From an uncultured Succinivibrio sp. (GTDB lineage: Bacteria > Pseudomonadota > Gammaproteobacteria > Enterobacterales > Succinivibrionaceae), in the NCBI GenBank assembly GCA_900770725.1, contig CAAGLL010000086.1:1-41709 (forward strand): a stretch of DNA of 41,709 nt. The letters run 5' to 3'. This document shows, piece by piece, positions 7,306-17,235 of the stretch (position 1 is its first letter; each line of letters opens with the position of its first letter). The notes below the pieces were generated by a model, which saw only the letters and a program-made list of their open reading frames with translations, ran no database searches and was not told where the DNA came from. The translations under genes and the position numbers were made by a program.

Positions 7306-8619
7306 TTATTTGATGAATCCGGCCAGCGAAGGCAGCCACAGCGACAGCGCCGGGATGTAGGTCACGACCATGAGTCCGACGATTGTCATCAGGAAGAACG
7401 GGATGAGCCTGCGCGTGGCCTTCTCTATGGACACTCCGCTCACCGAGCAGCCGACGAACAGCGCCGCTCCCACAGGAGGGGTGGTGATGCCGATGCAGAG
7501 GTTGAACATCATGATGATGCCGAAGTGCACCGGGTCGATGCCGATCTTGGTGGCAATGGGCAGGAAGATCGGGGTGAAGATCAGCAGCGCTGGGGTGAGG
7601 TCCATGAACATGCCGACCATGAGCAGGATGACGTTCATGAACAGCAGGATCAGCACCGGGCTGTGGGTCACGCCCAGGATCGCGTCGGAGATCATCATCG
7701 GGAGCTGGGTGTAGGCCAGCACGTAGGACATCACGGACGAGCAGCCGATGAGGAAGAGCACCAGGCTCGAGATCACGATGGTGTCGGTCGCGACGTTCTT
7801 TAAGACCTTCAGGTCGATCTGGCGGTAGAGCAGCGAGAGGATGAGCGCGTAGACCACGGCCGAGCAGGCGGCCTCGGTTGCGGTGTAGATGCCCATGATG
7901 ATGCCGCCGATGACCACGATGATCATCGCCAGGCTCGGCGTGGCGCGCCAGATGACCTTGAGCGCCATCTTGAGCGAGTACTTGAGGTCAACCGGCCTGC
8001 CGGCCCACTCGGGGTGCAGCTTGAGGCTCACGGCGAGCACCAGGGTGCTGCAAAGGCCCATGATGATGCCGGGGATGTAGCCTGCAAGGAACAGCGCGCC
8101 GATCGAGGTGCCGCCTGAGACCACCGAGTAGACGATCATGCCGTTGCTAGGCGGGATGATCTGGCCGGTGGGGCCGGAGGCGATGTTCGCGGCGGTGAAC
8201 AGCGGGATGTCCATGCCCTGCTGGCGGGCCTCAGGTAGCAGCGTCTTGCCGACTGCGGCGACTGCGGCCACGGCGGAGCCGGAGACCGAGCCGAAGAGCA
8301 TGTTGGCCACGACGTTCACGTGGGAGATCGAGCCTGGGATCCTGCCTACGAAGAGGTAGGCGAAGTCCACGAGGCGCCTTGCGATGCCGCCGTGGTTCAT
8401 GATGTTGCCCGCCATGATGAAGAGCGGCACGGCCAGCAGGCTGAAGCTGTCGATGCCGGTGACCATCTTCTGGGCGGAAGTCGAGATGGCAACGTTGAAC
8501 GGCATGGCGTAAGCGAGCACCGCGACGGAGGAGACTCCGATCGAGATGGCGATCGGCACGCCCAGGACGATGAGCACGGCGAAGATCGCCACCAAGTAGA
8601 TGCCAAGGGATGCGTCCAT
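7306..8619 (-). CDS. dctM: TRAP transporter large permease (DctM)
   Basis: This 437-residue polytopic membrane protein is the sodium-driven transport subunit of a tripartite ATP-independent periplasmic transporter. Around twelve hydrophobic segments run the length of the protein. Family motifs include GVPIAISIG near the start, FGSVSGSAVAAVAAVG, IIPPSNGMIVYS and ITTPPVGAALFVG. The length is usual for the family. The start ATG 8619 has AAGGAGG 7 bases upstream and overlaps the dctQ stop by one base (TGATG). It imports what the DctP protein captures. Confidence 0.93.
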   Translation of the reverse strand: MDASLGIYLVAIFAVLIVLGVPIAISIGVSSVAVLAYAMPFNVAISTSAQKMVTGIDSFSLLAVPLFIMAGNIMNHGGIARRLVDFAYLFVGRIPGSISHVNVVANMLFGSVSGSAVAAVAAVGKTLLPEARQQGMDIPLFTAANIASGPTGQIIPPSNGMIVYSVVSGGTSIGALFLAGYIPGIIMGLCSTLVLAVSLKLHPEWAGRPVDLKYSLKMALKVIWRATPSLAMIIVVIGGIIMGIYTATEAACSAVVYALILSLLYRQIDLKVLKNVATDTIVISSLVLFLIGCSSVMSYVLAYTQLPMMISDAILGVTHSPVLILLFMNVILLMVGMFMDLTPALLIFTPIFLPIATKIGIDPVHFGIIMMFNLCIGITTPPVGAALFVGCSVSGVSIEKATRRLIPFFLMTIVGLMVVTYIPALSLWLPSLAGFIK

Positions 8620-9149
8620 CAGTCATCCTCCTTAAGTTCGGCCGCTTCAGGCTGCTGGTTGGCAGTCTTTCCGGTGGCGCAGAATTCGATGAGGTTGAGC
8701 ACCATGTAGATCACGATGCATATGGCGCTGAAGGGCAGGATCATGTAGAAGACGCCCATGCTCAGCCCCAGGGCCGGCGAAGGCTGGTCCAAGGTCCTCA
8801 GGATCAGGCGCTGGCTTCCGAAGATCATCACGATCACCGCGAAAGCTGCGATGAGCACATAGGTGAAGATGATGACCCAGGACTTGACCTTTGCCGGGAG
8901 CTTGTCGCGCAGCGAGGTGACGCTCAGGTGGCCGTCGGCCCCGAAGATGTAGGCGCCGCCCAGGAACGACATGTAGATCATGAGGAAGCGCGCCACCTCG
9001 TCGGTGAAGGTGCTGGGCGATCTGAACAGGTAGCGCGAGAGCACCTGCCAGGAGACGTCCAGGACCAGCAGCACCATGATGACCACGCACAGCCCGAAGA
9101 GCAGCGTGTTCATGATCTTTTTGATTTTTCTTACTGTTTCCATAGTCAT
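8619..9149 (-). CDS. dctQ: TRAP transporter small permease (DctQ)
   Basis: This 176-residue protein has four predicted membrane helices (around 13-35, 50-70, 90-112 and 130-155). It carries the family signature EVARFLMIYMSFLGGAY in the second helix region. It pairs with DctM to form the membrane complex. The start is either ATG 9149 or ATG 9143; neither has a strong ribosome site because a GC-rich hairpin (9155-9176) lies immediately upstream, which may lower its expression relative to dctP. The C-terminus is hydrophilic and acidic (AAELKEDD). Confidence 0.9.
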   Translation of the reverse strand: MTMETVRKIKKIMNTLLFGLCVVIMVLLVLDVSWQVLSRYLFRSPSTFTDEVARFLMIYMSFLGGAYIFGADGHLSVTSLRDKLPAKVKSWVIIFTYVLIAAFAVIVMIFGSQRLILRTLDQPSPALGLSMGVFYMILPFSAICIVIYMVLNLIEFCATGKTANQQPEAAELKEDD

Positions 9150-9154
9150 TAAAG

Positions 9155-9176
9155 AGGGGGCGTTTTGCCGCCCCCT
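9155..9176 (-). promoter_or_regulatory. hairpin between dctP and dctQ
   Basis: Arms 9155-9162 and 9169-9176 (AGGGGGCG with CGCCCCCT) form an 8-bp GC stem with a six-base loop and no T run. Such intercistronic hairpins commonly protect or limit transcripts so that the binding protein is made in excess of the permeases. Confidence 0.5.
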
Positions 9177-9192
9177 GCCTCCTCATGAGAGC

Positions 9193-10170
9193 TTACTTGA
9201 TAGCCTGGATGGCCTTGATCAGCTCGGCGCGATCCGGCTTCTTGAGCTCCTCCTCAAGCAGGCTCTTGGTCTTCTCTGCAAAAGGCTTGTTGTCGACCTT
9301 GGTGATGTGGATGCCCAGCTTGTCAGCCTCGGCGTACAGCTTCTCAAGGTTCTCGTCGTACATGCGCATCTGCTCGTCGCGGGCATAGGCGGCAGCTTCC
9401 TTGACCCACTTCTTCTCCTGGTCGTTGAAGCTGTTGTAGGTGTCCTCGGACATGATCACGACATTAGGCGGCATGGAGTGCATGTCCTCGCTCCAGTACG
9501 GGGCGACCTCGAAGTGGCGGGACTGGACGTAGAACTCGAAGTTGTTCTCGGCGCCGTCGATCACCGACTGCTGCAGGGCCGAATAGACCTCGGCCGAGGA
9601 CAGCGGGGTGGGCTGGCCGCCCATGAGCTTGACGGTGGCGATGGACATCTTCGACTCGGGGACGCGCATCTTCAGGCCTTTCAGATCATCAGGGGTCCTG
9701 ATGGGCTTCTTGGCGTAGAAGCTGCGCGGCGCGCAGGTTTCAAACCAGAGGCCGATGAAGCCCTTGCCGGCGGTGGCGTCGAGCAGGTACTTGTAGGCGA
9801 CATCGGACTTGATGAACTTCTTCACGTGGTCGTAGTCGCGGAAGAGGTAGGGGATGTTCGTCACGGCAAACGGGGCGTAGAAGTTCTCGATCTGCTGGCC
9901 GCCGACCATGCTGATGTCGAGAGCGCCGTTCAAGACCTGCTCGGCCATCACGCGCTCATCGCCCAGCTGGGAGTTAGGGAACACGGTGAGCTCCAGCTTC
10001 CCGCCGGAGAGTTCCTTGAGCTTGTTGCCGAAGGCCTTGAGGCTCAGGTCGGTTGCCTGATCTGCAACATGCGAGTGGCCAGCGCGGAGCATGCGGGCAT
10101 CGGCGTTGCTGGCACACAGCGCCGTGATGGCGACGAGCAATGCGCTAGCGAGGGCTGTTTTCATCTTCAT
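9193..10170 (-). CDS. dctP: TRAP transporter substrate-binding protein (DctP family)
   Basis: This 325-residue periplasmic protein has a signal peptide at 1-25 (cleavage after ADA). The family's substrate signature is clear: a conserved MRVPES arginine, then LMGGQPTPLSSAEVYSALQQ and DGAENN. Members bind carboxylates, including hexuronates and aldonates, through the arginine. It is the first gene of the operon dctP-dctQ-dctM-HIT-alcohol dehydrogenase and is divergent from an IclR gene. The next genes past that regulator form a galactonate pathway, so a sugar acid such as D-galactonate is the likely ligand; this is inferred from context. AAGGTG lies 7 bases before ATG 10170. Confidence 0.9.
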   Translation of the reverse strand: MKMKTALASALLVAITALCASNADARMLRAGHSHVADQATDLSLKAFGNKLKELSGGKLELTVFPNSQLGDERVMAEQVLNGALDISMVGGQQIENFYAPFAVTNIPYLFRDYDHVKKFIKSDVAYKYLLDATAGKGFIGLWFETCAPRSFYAKKPIRTPDDLKGLKMRVPESKMSIATVKLMGGQPTPLSSAEVYSALQQSVIDGAENNFEFYVQSRHFEVAPYWSEDMHSMPPNVVIMSEDTYNSFNDQEKKWVKEAAAYARDEQMRMYDENLEKLYAEADKLGIHITKVDNKPFAEKTKSLLEEELKKPDRAELIKAIQAIK

Positions 10171-10506
10171 AGTGCTTCACCTTTGTTTGTTCTGATTTTT
10201 TACGTTCGGTTCTTCGTCCGACGCTTTGAGTATATGGACCGATCCACCGTTTGGGGCCTTGGCAGGGAGACGGTGATCACAATTTATAACAAAATAAATG
10301 CAAGTCTATGGTAGTAGACTTTTTAATAAAGAATCTGGAATCTGTTTTAGTAAGATAAAGAAAAACGAAGATTATCAGTTGAAATCTAATGTTCTTCTAA
10401 TGTAATAGAAGATATTTCCGTAAATTTGGAAAACGTTTGCACGGAACTGCCTGTCGGGTGGATGGTATGATCGCGTTGTACTTAAAGAGTTTTAAATCAA
10501 ATAATA
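10171..10506. promoter_or_regulatory. divergent control region between the TRAP operon and the second IclR gene
   Basis: This 336-bp AT-rich stretch holds no gene. On the minus strand TATACT (10234-10229) could be the dctP -10 box; no good -35 is present, suggesting activation. An inverted repeat AGTCTA/TAGACT (10303-10308 and 10315-10320) is a candidate operator. GAAAACGTTTGC (10429-10440) resembles a LacI/GalR-family half-symmetric operator. TGGTATGAT (10463-10471) is an extended -10 box suited to the IclR gene. Confidence 0.5.
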
Positions 10507-11289
10507 ATGGCTGAAAAGAACTACATGGGCCGCGTGCCCAGCCTGGCGAGGTGCGTCGAGATCCTCGATCTCATAGCCTCAAGGAGGCAGATAACCGGCG
10601 CGGACATCCTGGAGACCCTTTCGATCCCCAAGAGCACGCTCTACGTGCTCATAAACGCGATGGAGGAGCTGGGGCTCATAAGGAAGAGCGAGGACGGTGG
10701 AAAGCTCCAGCTCGGGCTCAAGCTGATGTCGCTTGGGCAGCTTGCCGCCGAGCGGCTTGACCTGCGGGAGATCGCAACCCCGTTCATGCGGGCGCTCATC
10801 GAGACGGAGCCGTGCTACTCGAGCGTCCTTGGGATCTTGGATGGCGATCATGCCTACTATGCTGCCAAGGTCATTAACACAAAGCGCGGGATCGCGACCA
10901 TCTCGAGGGTGGGGCAGGAGATCTCGTTGGTGCGCGCAGGCATCGGCAAGTGCCTCCTGGCCTTCAGCCCCGAGAGCATGCGCGAGAGGCTGCTGCCGGT
11001 GCTTGACTACCACGTGGTGACCGAGACCTCGATCACCACGCCTGAAGCGCTCAGGAAGGAGCTTGCGAACATCAGGCTGCGCGGCTGGGCCCTTGGCAAC
11101 TGCGAGGGCGAGCGCGGGGTCAGGAGCGTCGTGGCACCCGTGTTCAATGCCTGCAACGCCATCGAGTGCGCCGTCTCCATAGAGGGCCCGGTAAATGAGT
11201 TCGCAGACGACAAGCTCGAGGAGATCGCAGGGAAGGTCAAGCAGTGCGCCGCAGGGCTTACGCAAGCCTTGAGCGGGCGGGCGGCTTGA
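10507..11289 (+). CDS. IclR-family transcriptional regulator 2
   Basis: This 260-residue regulator has a winged helix-turn-helix at about 10-75 (ITGADILETLSIPKSTLY) and an IclR ligand domain at about 85-250. It is a paralogue of the regulator at 4776-5537. It is divergent from the TRAP operon and lies just upstream of the galactonate genes, so it is the best candidate for their joint regulator. An inducer such as galactonate or KDGal would fit but is inferred. ATG 10507 has only a weak ribosome site. The 255-bp gap after it carries its own promoter, so the galactonate genes are probably a separate transcript. Confidence 0.86.
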   Translation: MAEKNYMGRVPSLARCVEILDLIASRRQITGADILETLSIPKSTLYVLINAMEELGLIRKSEDGGKLQLGLKLMSLGQLAAERLDLREIATPFMRALIETEPCYSSVLGILDGDHAYYAAKVINTKRGIATISRVGQEISLVRAGIGKCLLAFSPESMRERLLPVLDYHVVTETSITTPEALRKELANIRLRGWALGNCEGERGVRSVVAPVFNACNAIECAVSIEGPVNEFADDKLEEIAGKVKQCAAGLTQALSGRAA

Positions 11290-11398
11290 GGGGGACGCTG
11301 GTTTCAAGGGAGCCAAAAGCGGTGACGCGCGGCGTCGCCTGAACGGCAGGGAAACTCAGGCAGGCGGGTGCTGGATTTAACGGCGCATGCAATTGGGT

Positions 11399-11427
11399 TT
11401 GAAAATCCCGCCCGAGTGTTTTATAGT
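11399..11427 (+). promoter_or_regulatory. sigma-70 promoter of the galactonate operon
   Basis: TTGAAA (11399-11404) and TATAGT (11422-11427) are spaced by 17 bases. The start would fall near 11434, giving a leader of about 110 bases. Confidence 0.6.
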
Positions 11428-11462
11428 ATTCTATGAAATATCTCTACTATGTTAGAAAAAGC

Positions 11463-11523
11463 TCAGGGGTTGCCAATGCGGCGGCCCGGGCTGAAGAATA
11501 AAAGCATTGGGCGCAAGCCCTGA
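11463..11523 (+). promoter_or_regulatory. long hairpin in the galactonate operon leader
   Basis: TCAGGG..TTGC..CAATGC (11463-11479) pairs with GCATTG..GCAA.CCCTGA (11504-11523), interrupted by one mismatch and one 3-base bulge, around a 24-base loop that contains the palindrome GCCCGGGC. It lies between the promoter and the ribosome site (GGAG, 11535-11538). No known riboswitch class is recognised. Confidence 0.45.
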
Positions 11524-11544
11524 AGTCTGCAATCTGGAGATTAA

Positions 11545-12192
11545 ATGGACACCCTGACTTTCATCAATGAACACAAGCTCGTTTCGATCTCGCGCCAGGT
11601 CTACGGCGAAAAGCTGCTCGAGTGCGCCCGCCGCATCTTAAAGGGCGGCATCCACTGCCTTGAGATCACCTTCGACCAGGCTTCCCCCACCAACCTCAAG
11701 GACACCCCCGAGTCGATCACCATGGTCAAGAAGACCTTGGGCGACCAGATCTGCGTGGGCGCCGGCACGGTCATGACTGTGGAGCAGGCCAGGGCGGCCA
11801 AGGACGCCGGCGCCGACTTCGCGCTCGCCCCCAACACCGATCCCGAGGTCATCCGCGAGATCAAGCGCCTCGGCATGGTCGCCGTCCCCGGTGCGCTCTC
11901 CCCCTCTGAGATAGCGATCGCCTGGAACGCCGGGGCCGACATCGTGAAGATCTTCCCGATAGCCCAGTTCGGCGTCCCTTACCTCAAGGCCGTGCGCGGC
12001 CCCATCAACCACATCCCGCTCATGGCAGTGGGCGGAGTCACCGAGCAGAACGTGGCGGATTTCCTGAAGAACGGATGCGGCAGCGCCGGCATCGGCTCGA
12101 ACATCATCAACAAGAAGCGCGCGGACGCGGGCGACTTCGACGCGGTTGAAAAGGCCGCTTCCGGGTTCGTCAACGCGATCGCAGGCATCTAA
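11545..12192 (+). CDS. dgoA: 2-dehydro-3-deoxy-phosphogluconate/-galactonate aldolase
   Basis: This 215-residue class I aldolase of the KDPG/KHG family cleaves 2-keto-3-deoxy-6-phospho-sugar acids to pyruvate and glyceraldehyde 3-phosphate. It is a TIM barrel with the catalytic glutamate E40 in LEITF and the Schiff-base lysine K135 in IVKIFP. GAGTVMT and AVGGVT are the phosphate/carboxylate loops. KDPG and KDPGal aldolases cannot be separated by sequence alone; the adjacent dgoK and dgoD genes support KDPGal. GGAG lies 6 bases before ATG 11545. It is the first gene of the operon. Confidence 0.88.
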   Translation: MDTLTFINEHKLVSISRQVYGEKLLECARRILKGGIHCLEITFDQASPTNLKDTPESITMVKKTLGDQICVGAGTVMTVEQARAAKDAGADFALAPNTDPEVIREIKRLGMVAVPGALSPSEIAIAWNAGADIVKIFPIAQFGVPYLKAVRGPINHIPLMAVGGVTEQNVADFLKNGCGSAGIGSNIINKKRADAGDFDAVEKAASGFVNAIAGI

Positions 12193-12228
12193 CAACCAAT
12201 TCAACCAATACATCAAGGAGAATAGACA

Positions 12229-13134
12229 ATGTCAGCAGAGAATTTCGTGGTCATCGACTGGGGTTCGACCAACATCAGGGCCTTCCTGTACATCGACGGC
12301 AAGCAGGCCGAGGTCAAGAAGTCCCACGAGGGCGTGACCACCGTGCGCGGCAAGGACTGCGAGGGCGCGTTCGACCGCCTCACCGCGCAGTGGTTTGAGA
12401 AGTACGGCCCGATGCCGGTGATCATGGCCGGCATGGTCGGCTCGGTGAACGGCTGGGCCGATGCGCAGTACCTCGAGTGCCCGGTCGATCTCGACGAGCT
12501 GCCTGCGCACCTCACCGAGGTCAGACACTCCAAGGGCTACGTCATCCGCATCGTCCCGGGCCTGTGCGTCAAGGATCCTGACAACTACAACGTGATCCGC
12601 GGCGAGGAGACCCAGCTTGCCGGCGCCGTCCGCGCTCATCCTTCCAAGGTCTACCTGATGCCTGGCACGCACTGCAAGTGGGTGCTCGCAGACGGCGCGA
12701 AGATCAAGTCCTTCCGCACCGCGATGACCGGCGAGCTGCTCTCGATCATGATGCAGTACTCGCTGGTCGGCCTGGGCGCCGGCGAGCAGGAGGACTCCGA
12801 GGAGGACTTCATGAAGGGCCTGGAGCGCGGCTACTGCGAGAACAACGTGCTGCCGAGGTTCTTCGAGGTGCGCGGCGCGAGGATCTTAGGCGGCCTCAAG
12901 GCCTCCCACTCCCGCGACTTCCTCTCGGGACTGCTCATCGGCGGCGAGATCGCCTCGATGCAGAAGATCTTCAAGTTCACGAAGGCTGACGGCGAGATCG
13001 GCATCATCGGCAGCCCGAACCTTGCCAAGCGCTATGTGAAGGGCCTTGAGCTTGCGGGCTTGGGCTCGTTCTGCCTCGACGGCGACGAGTCGTTCCTGGG
13101 CGGCATGCTGCCCCTTGCCAAGTCGCTCCTCTGA
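12229..13134 (+). CDS. dgoK: 2-dehydro-3-deoxygalactonokinase
   Basis: This 301-residue sugar-acid kinase phosphorylates 2-keto-3-deoxygalactonate at C6 with ATP, the second step of the De Ley-Doudoroff route. The family start DWGSTNIRAFL (phosphate 1 loop) is at about 10-20. AGMVGSVNGW, GEETQLAG and LMPGTHCKWV are DgoK family blocks. The length is usual. AAGGAG (12215-12220) lies 8 bases before ATG 12229, and the gene follows the aldolase by 36 bases. Confidence 0.92.
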   Translation: MSAENFVVIDWGSTNIRAFLYIDGKQAEVKKSHEGVTTVRGKDCEGAFDRLTAQWFEKYGPMPVIMAGMVGSVNGWADAQYLECPVDLDELPAHLTEVRHSKGYVIRIVPGLCVKDPDNYNVIRGEETQLAGAVRAHPSKVYLMPGTHCKWVLADGAKIKSFRTAMTGELLSIMMQYSLVGLGAGEQEDSEEDFMKGLERGYCENNVLPRFFEVRGARILGGLKASHSRDFLSGLLIGGEIASMQKIFKFTKADGEIGIIGSPNLAKRYVKGLELAGLGSFCLDGDESFLGGMLPLAKSLL

Positions 13135-13149
13135 GAGGGATAGACGCAG

Positions 13150-14298
13150 ATGAAGATCACTGCACTTAAGACCTTCCGCGTGCTCCCGCGCTGGCTCTTC
13201 GTGAAAATCGAGACCGACGAGGGAGTCTGCGGCTGGGGCGAGCCCGTGGTCGAGGGCCACGCCAAGACCGTAGAGGCCGCCGTCCATGAGATAGGCGACT
13301 ACATCACGGGCAAGGATCCCTCGCGCATCAACGACATCTGGAACATGCTCTACCGCACCCGCTTCTACCGCGGCGGCCCGGTCATGATGTCGGCCATCGC
13401 CGGCATCGACCAGGCGCTGTGGGACATCAAGGGCAAGGCGCTGGGCGTGAACGTCACCGAGCTCCTAGGCGGGCGCTGCCGCGACAAGATCAAGGCCTAC
13501 AGCTGGGTCGGCGGCGACAGGCCGTCTGATGTTGCAGACGGGATCCGCAAGCTCCAGAAGATCGGCTTTGACACCTTCAAGCTCAACGGCTGCGAGGATC
13601 TGGCCTTCATCGACACCCACAAGAAGGTCGAGCACTCCATCGCGATCGCCAAGGAGATCCGCGACACCTTCGGGGACGACATCGAGTTCGCGCTCGACTT
13701 CCACGGCCGCGTGACCGCGCCGATGGCGAAGGTCATGATGAAGGAGCTCGAGCCCTGCCGCCCGCTGTTCATCGAGGAGCCGGTGCTCGCCGAGAACTGC
13801 GAGTACTACCGCATCCTGGCCGACGAGAGCAGCCTGCTCATCGCCGCCGGCGAGCGCATGTACTCGCGCTGGGACTTCCGCAGGGTGCTCGAGGGCAGGG
13901 GGGTCTCGATCCTCCAGCCGGATCTCTCGCACGCAGGCGGCATCACCGAGTGCCTGAAGATCGCCTCGATGGCCGAGGCCTACGACGTGGCGCTCGCGCC
14001 GCACTGCCCGCTGGGTCCGGTGGCGCTGGCCTCCTGCCTTGCCGTGGACATGGTCTGCTACAACGCGGCCATCCAGGAGCAGAGCATGGGCATCCACTAC
14101 AACCAGGGCGCCGAGCTGCTCACCTACGTCAAGAACCCCGAGGACTTCGACATGTCCGACGGCTGGCTGCACGCGCTCACCAAGCCTGGCCTGGGCGTGG
14201 AGATCAACGAGGAGGCCCTCATCAAGGCCTCCAAGCAGGACGTCTCCTGGCACAACCCGGTGTGGCGCCATCCTGACGGCTCAGTCTCCGAGTGGTGA
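13150..14298 (+). CDS. dgoD: D-galactonate dehydratase
   Basis: This 382-residue enolase-superfamily enzyme dehydrates D-galactonate to 2-keto-3-deoxygalactonate, the first step of the pathway. Magnesium ligands D183, E209 and E235, and the base residues H185 and H285, lie in ALDFHGR, FIEEP, AAGERM and APHCP. These fall at the same numbers as in the E. coli enzyme. The N-terminal capping domain has PRWLFVKIETDEG and the FYRGGPVMMSAIAGIDQALWD run typical of DgoD. It starts 15 bases after dgoK. An intrinsic terminator follows, closing the operon. Confidence 0.93.
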   Translation: MKITALKTFRVLPRWLFVKIETDEGVCGWGEPVVEGHAKTVEAAVHEIGDYITGKDPSRINDIWNMLYRTRFYRGGPVMMSAIAGIDQALWDIKGKALGVNVTELLGGRCRDKIKAYSWVGGDRPSDVADGIRKLQKIGFDTFKLNGCEDLAFIDTHKKVEHSIAIAKEIRDTFGDDIEFALDFHGRVTAPMAKVMMKELEPCRPLFIEEPVLAENCEYYRILADESSLLIAAGERMYSRWDFRRVLEGRGVSILQPDLSHAGGITECLKIASMAEAYDVALAPHCPLGPVALASCLAVDMVCYNAAIQEQSMGIHYNQGAELLTYVKNPEDFDMSDGWLHALTKPGLGVEINEEALIKASKQDVSWHNPVWRHPDGSVSEW

Positions 14299-14335
14299 TG
14301 TCTTAGGGCGCGCAGCCTTCGCGCCCTTCAAACTC

Positions 14336-14365
14336 CAAAAAGCGGCCCTCCGGGGCCGCTTTTCT
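14336..14365 (+). terminator. intrinsic terminator of the galactonate operon
   Basis: An 11-bp stem (14338-14348 with 14353-14363; AAAAGCGGCCC core) with a TCCG loop ends in a TTTT run. It stands 40 bases after the dgoD stop. Confidence 0.85.
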
Positions 14366-14387
14366 TTGGCGCGAAGGCTCTCATTCC

Positions 14388-14416
14388 TTGATGCTAGGCG
14401 CCGTTCCCAATATAAT
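14388..14416 (+). promoter_or_regulatory. sigma-70 promoter of aspS
   Basis: TTGATG (14388-14393) and the consensus TATAAT (14411-14416) are spaced by exactly 17 bases. The start would be near 14423, giving a leader of about 130 bases rich in GGGCAT/GCGC repeats, with no known riboswitch or T-box. Confidence 0.75.
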
Positions 14417-14554
14417 ATCCAGTTCAGAATTCACAGAGCCGCGGGGGCATTGCGCCCGGCATTGCGCGGCGCTGGGCATGCTTGATCCCAAAAGCCCGGC
14501 CCATTTGGCCAAGGCAGGGGATCGCCCGTGCTTGATGCATCCGGAGGCTTTTTT

Positions 14555-16333
<1,779 letters not shown>

Positions 16334-16399
16334 GCGCAGGGATTTAACAGATCACACAGGGTGCGCGGATGCGCCCCCTTTTAATGGAGAAAATCAGCT

Positions 16400-17161
16400 A
16401 TGTCAGGACATTCCAAGTGGGCGAACATCCGCTTCCGCAAGGCAGCTCAGGACGCCAAGCGCGGCAAGGTATTCACCAAGCTCATCCGCGAGATCACGAC
16501 CGCTGCCCGCGTCGGCGGCGGCGAGGAAGCCAACAACCCGAGGCTGCGCGCAGCCGTCGTGGCGGCGCTCGCGCAGAACATGACCCGCGACACCATCAAG
16601 CGCGCCATTGAGCGCGGCGCCGGCGGCGGCGAGGGCGCCGACCTCGAGAACATCACCTACGAGGGCTACGGCGTCGGCGGCATCGCCGTGATGGTCGAGT
16701 GCATGACCGACAACCACAACCGCACCGCCTCCGACGTGCGCCACGCCTTCACCAAGTTCGGCGGCAACCTCGGCACCTCAGGCTCCGTCTCCTACCTCTT
16801 CACGAAGAAGGGCGTGATCACCTTCGCCCCCGACGAGGACGGCAAGATGCCCCTTGACGAGGACAAGGCCATGGAGATCGGCCTGGATGCCGGCGCCGAC
16901 GACATCGTGAGCAACGACGACGGCTCCATCGACGTCTACACCACCCCCGAGGCATTCGCCGACGTGGTCGAGGCCTTCGACAAGAAGGGGATCAAGCCGG
17001 TCTCCGCCGAGATCACCATGGTCCCGTCCACCGAGGTCAAGCTTGACAAGGACGCAGCCGTCAAGTTCATGCACATGATCGACGCGCTCGAGGATCTCGA
17101 CGACACCCAGCAGGTCTACCACAACGCCGAACTGCCCGAGGACTTCGAGCCCGCGGAGTGA
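16400..17161 (+). CDS. yebC: YebC/PmpR-family protein
   Basis: This 253-residue protein of the TACO1/YebC family starts MSGHSKWANI, the family signature, followed by KRGKVFTKLIREI and the TYEGYGVGGIAVMVEC block. Long-form YebC proteins associate with the ribosome and relieve stalling at proline-rich stretches; some members are described as transcription regulators. Three alpha/beta domains are expected. It follows aspS by 66 bases and probably shares its transcript. GGAG lies about 10 bases before the ATG. Confidence 0.95.
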   Translation: MSGHSKWANIRFRKAAQDAKRGKVFTKLIREITTAARVGGGEEANNPRLRAAVVAALAQNMTRDTIKRAIERGAGGGEGADLENITYEGYGVGGIAVMVECMTDNHNRTASDVRHAFTKFGGNLGTSGSVSYLFTKKGVITFAPDEDGKMPLDEDKAMEIGLDAGADDIVSNDDGSIDVYTTPEAFADVVEAFDKKGIKPVSAEITMVPSTEVKLDKDAAVKFMHMIDALEDLDDTQQVYHNAELPEDFEPAE

Positions 17162-17180
17162 CGCCAGGCCGCTTCGGGAG

Positions 17181-17210
17181 GGCCGGCCGCGGCCGGCCAT
17201 TTGCATTTTC
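17181..17210 (+). terminator. palindromic hairpin with T-rich tail after yebC
   Basis: GGCCGGCCGCGGCCGGCC (17181-17198) is a perfect 18-base palindrome followed by ATTTGCATTTTC. It probably ends the aspS-yebC transcript. The T-rich tail overlaps the -35 box of the next promoter. Confidence 0.55.
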
Positions 17211-17228
17211 CCGAATATGGTCTATAAA
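17201..17228 (+). promoter_or_regulatory. sigma-70 promoter of rpoD
   Basis: TTGCAT (17201-17206) and TATAAA (17223-17228) are spaced by 16 bases, 205 bases before the rpoD start. Confidence 0.6.
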
Positions 17229-17235
17229 CTCTAAT

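Noticed and set aside
9076..10314. 412-codon plus-strand frame opposite dctP and dctQ
   Set aside because: It is antisense to conserved TRAP genes and its composition (Leu/Val/His/Gly-rich) is typical of a shadow frame.
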